DNA from: Carettochelys insculpta
Lineage: Eukaryota > Chordata > Testudines > Carettochelyidae
DNA: 64,000 nucleotides
Reading direction: 5' to 3'
Assembly: GCF_033958435.1 (NCBI RefSeq)
Contig: NC_134150.1
Span: forward strand, 37,009,501-37,073,500
The position numbers were made by a program, and so were the translations under genes. Every line of letters begins with the position of its first letter. Positions within the stretch are counted from its first letter, which is position 1. This document shows positions 57,030-64,000 of the stretch, piece by piece. Under the pieces are notes generated by a model. That model saw only the letters and a program-made list of their open reading frames with translations. It searched no databases and was not told the DNA's origin.

Positions 57030-57724
57030 AGCCAAGAGTACTCTATTTTCATACTCCTCGGCTGCACTGCCCTTAGCAACTAACCTCCTGGTTCACCTTA
57101 TGTTCCCCCTTTAAGCCATCATGCAAGGTTTATTTCTGGCAGCCTTAGCAAAACATCCTTTGTTGCTCTTCTGCATGATTATGGAAACACGCTGAAGACT
57201 GCAGCCCAACAGACATGGAGATTGGAGCATGGACAGCTCTTCCCACTAACCACATTGGACATTAGCAAGCTGCTGAAACTTCTAGACGACTGATGTACCA
57301 GAGTACTCAGAGTGACTCCCTGGCATGGGCCCAGCTGCAGGACTTCGGTGCTTCAATATGGTTACAAAGCCTAACTTCAGACTTCATAGCTTAAAAAAAT
57401 TTTATCCCTAGTGTCTTTGGGGGGTGGGGGTGAGAGATAGTTGAGCACACAGAACCCTTCCTGTGCAGGTTCTTGATCAATAGCAAACTTTTTATCATGA
57501 AGAACTTCCATAGGCTATGAACACCTGATGCTGCTGCTTTTAAAAGGAATATTGCTGAGGTGGGATCCAAACTAAAAGAGCCCCCACATGTGCAATGCAC
57601 AGCAACTTCTGTTTTAATAAAGGAGTCCACCATAAGGTGACACAAAGATGCCACCATAGCAGCAATAATTCCTCAAGGTAATAGTCTGGGGCATTCTCCG
57701 TAAAGGTATATAATGGGGTAAGAT

Positions 57725-58495
57725 ATAGCTATGTTATGAAGCACCCAAATACACAACTGGAACATTGAGAAGTTTTATTTAGGTATAAGTTTTCATGGGC
57801 AAAAATGCATATCAGGTGCATGGGCAGGAAATTACAGAGGCAGGTGTAAATACACTAGCTTGGAAAAAGAAGGGACATACTTTAATCAAGTGGAAGACCA
57901 GTACTAACTAAGCAAATTCAGACAGGTGGGATGTAGCTCACTTCCAACAGTTGATGATGTCTACACAGCAGCTACATTTCAAAATAAGCTATTCCAAAAT
58001 AGCTTATTTCAAAAATAACATGACTACAAAGGAAATGCATTTTGAAATAGCACTTAGCTATTTTGAAATAGGCTCTGTGCATAGATGCTGTATTTCAAAA
58101 TAAGACCTAGTGTGTCCAATGGATATTTCAAAATCAGCTCTATTCCCTATCTTAACAGCACCTATTTCAAAATAGGCTCTATTACTCGTAGAATGAGGTT
58201 TACCAATTTTGAAATAAGCCAACTGCTATTTAAAATAATTTTGAAATACTTATGTTGTGTAGATGCCAGTCTTGTTATTTCTAAATAACTTTGCTGCGTA
58301 GACCTACCCTGAATGTCCAGGAGACCAAAGTGTTCTACTGGTTTTTTTGTATGTTACCATTTTGATGACTGATTTTTGTTCCTTTATTCTTTTGTGTAGA
58401 TACAACTTCATTTGCTCCAGCCCTTCAGATAAAAGAAAACACCTATGTGTTTGTGGATACACACTAACTCTGCTACCCCTCCAATACTTGTCACA
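57725..58495 (-). mobile_element. PLE relic (inverted head, coding tail, 3' region), split by a MITE
   Basis: On the minus strand from 58495: head GTATTGGAGGGGTAGCAGAG, then ATAAAGGAACAAAAATCAGT and a coding-like stretch with KPVEHF (about 58350), typical of the region just after the GIY-YIG endonuclease domain in PLE proteins (pattern PVGxHFNxPxHxxxD). A MITE (57953-58309) interrupts it. The 3' part resumes with CTTATACC and CCTGAT...CATGAAAA, a decayed hammerhead-like region near 57790-57820. This copy is what links the family to PLEs. Confidence 0.5.
57953..58309. mobile_element. MITE with GTCTACAC ends and TTTCAAAATA palindromes
   Basis: GATGTCTACACAGCAGCTAC at the left and GCTGCGTAGACCTACCCT at the right are inverted. 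The interior is full of TATTTCAAAATAG-type palindromes as at 3517-3937. Inserted in the PLE relic, so younger than it. Confidence 0.78.
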
Positions 58496-60400
58496 ACAGA
58501 AGCATTATGGATGGTAGAGCCCGTAGCCAAAATTGTGCCAGTATTTTCAGAACAAACCCAAATCTGGATATTTTCAGAGCATTGTTGTACCGTTAGAGTT
58601 TTCAGAAAGTTTTTTATTCACAGGGCATAAAGAAACAGCAGAGGGTAGAATCCTTCTTGGACATGCTTAAACCAACTTGCAATTTTGCTAGGATTATGGG
58701 GGCATTAGAAATCCCCATGGTAGATTAGAACTTGCCTTAACTTTGTCAGTTTGTCTTGGTTTAAAATAAAACTTGAAATTCACATATTAGAAATTCACAC
58801 ACACAGAAAGACAAAGACCCAGAGCCTCAAAGCTATTCAGGTACTTAATTGACATGGTGCTAGTTATACAGCTAAATAAACCTTTGGAGATCCAGTCCAA
58901 AAAGTTTGTTCCTTGTTGGCTTTGATGGGAGCTACATAAGATCCATATTATATAATGCTTACTAGGAATCCTTTTTGGATAGAGCACGCTGAACAAATAT
59001 GATCAAATAGTCTAGTAAGAGTCCTCTGAACGGAATACACAATGAAAAACGAACCCAGCAGTGTGCTAGTTATTGGGAGCCAAGAGAGATGTGAATGAAA
59101 TGTTCAACGTTTCTCAAAACAATCCAGGATCCAAGTCAGTTTCTCCTAGATCTGAGAGAAGCAACTAGGCCAGTTCTTTTGCAGACTGATTGGTGCAGCC
59201 ATGACTTAATTTGGCTGATCTTATAATTAAGAAAATGTTTAGCCTTCTCAGCAGCAATGCAGCCAGTTTGTCCTGGATTCAAGTTGCATGACTGAAAATG
59301 GCTATCTTCAAGATCCTGAGCATAACACATTAAGACCACTCCTAATGCTCTTGTGTTTTGTGTGTCTGTGTGTGTGTCTTTTCCCCTGTTAAGACAAAAA
59401 TGCATCAGAAATGGGTGTTATTATAATGGTGTTTAAATTAGGCTGGCACAGCCTTAAATAAAGAGATATTATCGGAGGAGGGAGAATAAGAAAACAGAGA
59501 AACTGTTTGTAAAACATAATTCTTATGCCCAAAGGGACATATCATTTTCATATTGTAAATCTGAATGCATTTTAGTTATTTTCTGTTTTCTCAGCAATCA
59601 GTTCATATTATGAGAATAGGGTAGTATAATTATGGAAATTAAGTACAGATTTCAGTTGAATGAACTCATCAAATGGAATTACAGCCTTTCTAGATTGGTC
59701 GTCTGGCTTTATGTCAGATGATTTGCATAAAACATTTAGCTTAATGAGAAGTAAACAACAAGACTGTGGAATGTATTAACCCATGGGGAGGGGGGCTGAG
59801 CTGACAAGTAAGAAATATTAAAGTTGCTGGTTTGGGGGATTTTTTTAGAACACAAAGCAAACCTTGAAAGTGGATTAGGAACATCAAGGTAATTCTGATT
59901 TAGGCCATAATTCTTCATGAGCGGTGTTTTTCACCATCCACAGTGAAGTAATCTTTCAGGTTTATTTACATTCAGTTGCCTGTAAGCAAAATTTGACATA
60001 ATCTAGTTACCTTGTCAGATGGTGTGCATGGCTGCAGACCGTTTTTGTGCTCAGGAGGTGAGTTTTCCTCTGGTCAGTGGTCTGGAACCTGCTCAAATTA
60101 GAGGCCTGGAGAACTAGCCATTTATCCAGACTCACCAGAGGGCCTGGTTTTCATCAGGAATCACCAAAATCATACTTTTGCATCACTAATCACTAAACTC
60201 AGGGATGATGCCATACTCAGAGCAGGTATTAATAGCAAGGTGTCATTATGGGGCTGCCCCTAAATTACATAACAGATTAGGCAGTGGGCTGCTCCTTAAT
60301 TTTGCATATTTGTTTCAATGTTAACAAGTGTTACAAGGGGGACGATGGGCCTTGAAAACCTCCTAAAGCTCAATTGTGTATTTTATGAAAAGCCAATAGC
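58496..60400. other. Unassigned sequence with (TG)n
   Basis: A GTGTGTCTGTGTGTGTGTC run near 59359-59378. No gene recognised. Confidence 0.45.
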
Positions 60401-62984
60401 ACAGAGAATACTAAGTGCTCTGATAGGCTGCTCTACTCCCTACTTGCCTGGTGCCTCCTACGGGTATTAGCTCTCAGGGATCACCACCCACTTCCCAAGG
60501 TTGCATGCCCTCACACCATTAACAGGTCCACAGCTCCTCTCTCTCAAGGTCTGTAACTCCTCTCTCATGCCAGGAACCCTCTGTCCTCTGGCGAGGTTAC
60601 TCAGTTTTCCCCCTTCCCCAGGTACAGTCCATCAATCCTCTGTCACTGCAACAATGATTCAGGTAGTATTCCTGTTCAATACCCTGCTGGTCTATGCCAT
60701 GCCCTTGGTGGCTGGTAACATGACCTGAGCCTGCCCTCTTCTCCAGATTCCAGTCCTGGAGCCCTCAACCCAACAGATCTGGATTTTCCTCTCCTACCCT
60801 TTAAATGCTCCTTCCTTGGACAGCTTCTTACAGCTCCCAGTTTCCATCTTTTCCCTGGGGGTACCAGCTCCAAACCCACCTCCCTCTTCCAAGAGTGTGA
60901 ATGCTCTTTTCCAGCCAACTTCCTGGCTTTTCCTCCAGGTGCTGCCTGTCCTGTTAGTAAACCTCCCAGGCCACCATGTGAGGTAGACACCCCATCATAA
61001 AGGCTTTATGGGAAGGCATTTTCTAGGAAGCCCATGCACAGAGGGAGCAAGCCAGGCAGAGCTGTGTAAGGATGTATTGAGCCAGTTTTGCATCCTGGGG
61101 ATTCTGGGTTGATCTAATATGCAGGAGTCTCCTGAGACCTGCCTATAGACTGCTCTAGTCTGGTGCTCCTCAGGCTCCATAACAGGATGGATTGTGGTCA
61201 TGCCTCACCCCTGGCTGCTCCTAGCATGCTCCATATGCCAAAGATTGCATTTTGCCCCATGAAGTTATCTAATTTTGTGTGAAAAATTTTACCCTGGCCC
61301 TTTGTGGGCGTTTTATGGCTCATCTATGCACCACAGTGAAGAACAGGAGCTGTAGTAGGGAAGCAGGAACAGAATTCCTTCCTGCTACTCAGAATTTTAC
61401 CAAACGTTCTATTCCCCTTTGATCAATATCTCTCTCTCTCATATTGTAATCACATACACACACACCCTCTACAATCTCAGTCCCTCCAGCCCAAACCATG
61501 CATTGTTGTTGGATGAAATTTCTCCAACTTACTTCATATATTATAACCACATCACCACAGAAGCAAAACTACCAGCCATCTCAGCAGTACAGCTGCAACA
61601 TGGACTCAGTCCTTGTGCTCAGAGTGTCTTTTAACCTATGGCTGTGAATGTTTCAGAGAACTGCTGAGATAAGCTGCTAATGAGGCTTTTGTAAGTACCC
61701 TGCCCAATTGTTTGCAGAGCACACTTCAGAGTTAGAAGAACTGAGTACGCTGCTGCTTTTAGAAAGCAGGCCAGAGATTCAAATTTTTTGCTTTTTATTC
61801 TCCAAAGAAAATCCTTGTGGCAAATTGATTGAAGATAGTAGCTGCACAAGCCTCCCTTTCATCGATAAGGCAAGGTTTATATTGTACTTGCCAAGCAAGT
61901 GGCAGAGTAGGGAGATATTCCCTTCCACCCGCCCCTGATTGTTGGCAATGACATAGAGAAGCAACTCATCTACTTGCAGAGCTGAAAAGCAGCAAGCTCT
62001 GCCCTGTGCTCAGATTTCAAAATCAAACATCAGATGGAAGTGAAAAATGGAAAAAGCCACTTTGCTTTTCCTGCCACCTGTATTCCTTCTGCAGCCCAAC
62101 TCTCATCCAGGTGTAAGGAAAACTGTCCCAAGCTTTGAGGAGAAAAACAATCAGAACTGGAATGGGTAATGCAGAAAATTATTGTCCCTTCGCAGTGGCA
62201 GAACACTGCAGTAGCACACAGGTGAGAGGCTTCTTGCTGGCATAAACCAGGCTATATGAACATGCACCTGCTTGCATTAAAGGAAATAGAAGGAATCAAA
62301 TGCAATGTGATGTAGGAGATGCAGATCCAACATGAAAAGATGAGCTGTGGCAAATTAAAGCTTCCAGGGTCAATACCACCCACCCAGAGGTAGCTCCAGA
62401 ATGAAGAAAACTCAGTAAAATGAGGAAACAAAGCGAGCACCTTTGGGTCCACCTTGCTAGTTAGTGGGAGTCTGACACTGAAATGTTGTGCTCCTCCTTA
62501 CATTTGACCTGGAGCCACCACTGCATACCTCCACTAAAGTCCCTCATTATTCTGGGCCTGAAATACTCACAGTGAATGTCACAATACAAATCAAAGGTGT
62601 TCCATGGGGCAGTGATAAAACCCCCTTTTGCTGGTTGGTTCTCATGTAGGGGAAAGCGGCAGCACAAGTTATTCCTAGGAGAGCTTGAGTTTCCTTTCCT
62701 CTAACATGCTTTGGGAGGAGAGGTGGTTAGGTGGAAGCCCGTGGGAGCAGTTTTTTCTGAAGTGACTGACACTGCTGCCCTTCCTCTTATGGCCCTGCTC
62801 CGCCTCACATATGCTCACACATGCACACAAACACACACTTCCTTTGTATAAGGGGATAAAGAAAAGCTCTGCATTTCACACACACAAGTAATGTGTCTGT
62901 AGAATTATGGCTCTTTGCATTTGTAGTCCAGCTGTATAACACCACCACCTGGCTCTTTTGTATATTTTTTTCAGTGGTCAGTTA
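60401..62984. other. Unassigned sequence, partly CT-rich, with simple repeats
   Basis: A CT-rich block (60430-60990) has the composition of a decayed repeat but no recognised ends. (TC)n near 61428-61440 and CA-rich runs near 61453-61466, 62810-62840 and 62878-62887. Frames on both strands are chance. Confidence 0.4.
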
Positions 62985-63118
62985 TCCTACCCCCATTTCA
63001 CAGCTGGGGAAACTGAGGATGTAGAGGTGAAGCAAACTTGTCCAGAGTCACCCAACAGGCCAGTGACAGAGCCCAACATTCAGGTCCCAGTCTGGTGCTT
63101 TAGCTATTAGTTCTCTTT
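62985..63118 (+). mobile_element. MIR SINE relic
   Basis: CCATTTCACAGCTGGGGAAA, CTGAGGATGTAGAGGTGAAG, 'CTTGTCCAGAGTCACCCAAC', 'CCAGTGACAGAGCCCAACAT' in MIR order. One of the clearest MIR copies in the window. Confidence 0.9.
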
Positions 63119-63779
63119 CCAAGCAGTGCAGCCTAAGGCAAAGAAAATGCATGTGCAGTTTGTACTTCTCTGATCCAGCACCCTTGGGACCTCATCAGTC
63201 CTGAGCCCGGGAAACATGGGCAAACATGACAAACGTGGGCAGCAGCGGAGGGGTGAGCATTGACTGAACTGGCACTCAGGATGGGAAGCACTCAGGGAAG
63301 AGACAGGGTGGGTGCGGAGCTCTATGCCTGGGAGCCAGGTGAGGAGTTTTGCAAGAGCCTGTGACCACCAGGCCATGTTTCCCACCCCCCGTTGCTGGCC
63401 ATGGGGCTGCCTTCCTGGCCCCCAGCTGCAGGATGCTGCAGCCACCCTCCCTCTTCCTCTGAGCATCCCCTGTCTCCACTCCTCCTCCTCCTCCCCCAAG
63501 AGCCACCAATGTGATATTTGCAGCATTCCAGAAGCTCTGGAGTTGCTGAGCCCAGGGCCTGGCTTTTCCCCCTATGAGTTCTCCAGCTGGATCACAGATG
63601 TTGTCAGCTGACAAGAGTCTAGACTAGAGGAGTCCAAACTGCATGACTCTACTGTAAACCAGCATAATACAGCCAGGAACCAGGTAAGACAATACAAATC
63701 ATAATGCTTAGTGCTTAACAGACACTGGTCATCCGTTGATTGCTGGCCACACAGCTAAGGAAGCCTTAGTTTCAACAGA
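63119..63779. other. Unassigned sequence, GC-richer
   Basis: Overlapping frames of 99-139 codons on both strands at 63107-63614 reflect local GC content, with a (CTC)n run near 63478-63493. No domain or splice pattern supports an exon. Confidence 0.4.
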
Positions 63780-63855
63780 CACATGGAGAAAATGAGGCAC
63801 AGGAAGCAAAGAGATTTATCCAAGTGCAAAGGGACACAACTCACCATCACAGAGC
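63780..63855 (+). mobile_element. MIR SINE fragment
   Basis: GGAGAAAATGAGGCACAGGA, then AGAGATTTATCCAAGTGCAA and 'GACACAACTCACCATCACAGAGCC' follow the MIR core. Confidence 0.65.
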
Positions 63856-64000
63856 CTCCTGATGATACTCACAGAATTAGCTCACTGGACAGCAGGGTGC
63901 CCTGTCCTGGCTGGTGTGTTGCTTGTCTTTGCTTCCCACTCTAGTGCACACTGTTCTCTGGAGCCATGTCACTCCCACAATCACAGCTTCCTCTTCAGGA

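Noticed and set aside
1..64000. CRISPR arrays, operons, rRNA or tRNA genes
   Set aside because: No regularly spaced identical repeats, no ribosome-binding-site/ORF arrangement and no tRNA cloverleaf seen. The window is vertebrate-type DNA.

Overview
The window is repeat-rich, AT-leaning vertebrate nuclear DNA with no convincing host protein-coding exon, no tRNA or rRNA gene, and no bacterial-style operon. The repeat content points to a reptile, most likely a turtle. CR1 LINEs are the only readable LINE family. There are MIR relics, many short hAT-like and 'GTCTACAC'-ended DNA elements, TA-flanked Tigger-like elements, and copies of a repeat whose internal domain reads as the hammerhead-bearing 3' part of a Penelope-like element (PLE). 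This assignment rests on recognition of repeat families, not on a database search. Almost every open frame longer than 60 codons lies in a repeat or is a chance frame.

Layout. 1-1.1 kb: CR1 reverse-transcriptase remnant (minus). 1.1-3.9 kb: hAT-like and other MITEs. 3.9-6.0 kb: unique sequence. 6.02-7.42 kb: an inverted-repeat PLE-derived element with a 13-bp target duplication, abutted exactly by a 790-bp fold-back MITE. 7.8-11.6 kb: short hAT-like elements separated by unique sequence. 12.9 kb: CR1 3' tail. 14.4-16.0 kb: LTR-like block containing a palindromic fold-back element and a 69/70-bp tandem duplication. 17.2-21 kb: nest of elements, including a broken Tigger/jerky-type DDE transposase pseudogene, two hAT-like insertions and a 436-bp palindrome with equal-length arms. 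21.3-24.1 kb: GC-rich repeat and several MITEs, one carrying a cluster of octamer motifs. 24.7-32 kb: MIR relics, MITEs and an old CR1 relic. 34-42.8 kb: MITEs, a CR1 3' end, a hAT-like element with a GC-rich internal repeat, and a second fold-back PLE-type copy with its own target duplication. 44.5-46.3 kb: two CR1 fragments in opposite orientation and a solo LTR with a 5-bp duplication. 49-58.5 kb: scattered MITEs, a 90-bp hairpin, and a PLE relic split by a MITE. 60-64 kb: mostly unique, with two MIR relics.

The elements form a mobilisation network rather than a gene system. Autonomous-type relics (CR1 reverse transcriptase, Tigger/jerky transposase, PLE coding tail) sit beside many non-autonomous copies. 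The most interesting signal is the PLE family. Two copies in this window have the same one-headed inverted architecture bounded by target duplications. One of them carries two hammerhead-ribozyme-like cores facing opposite ways, and stem II of that core shows a compensatory base change between copies.
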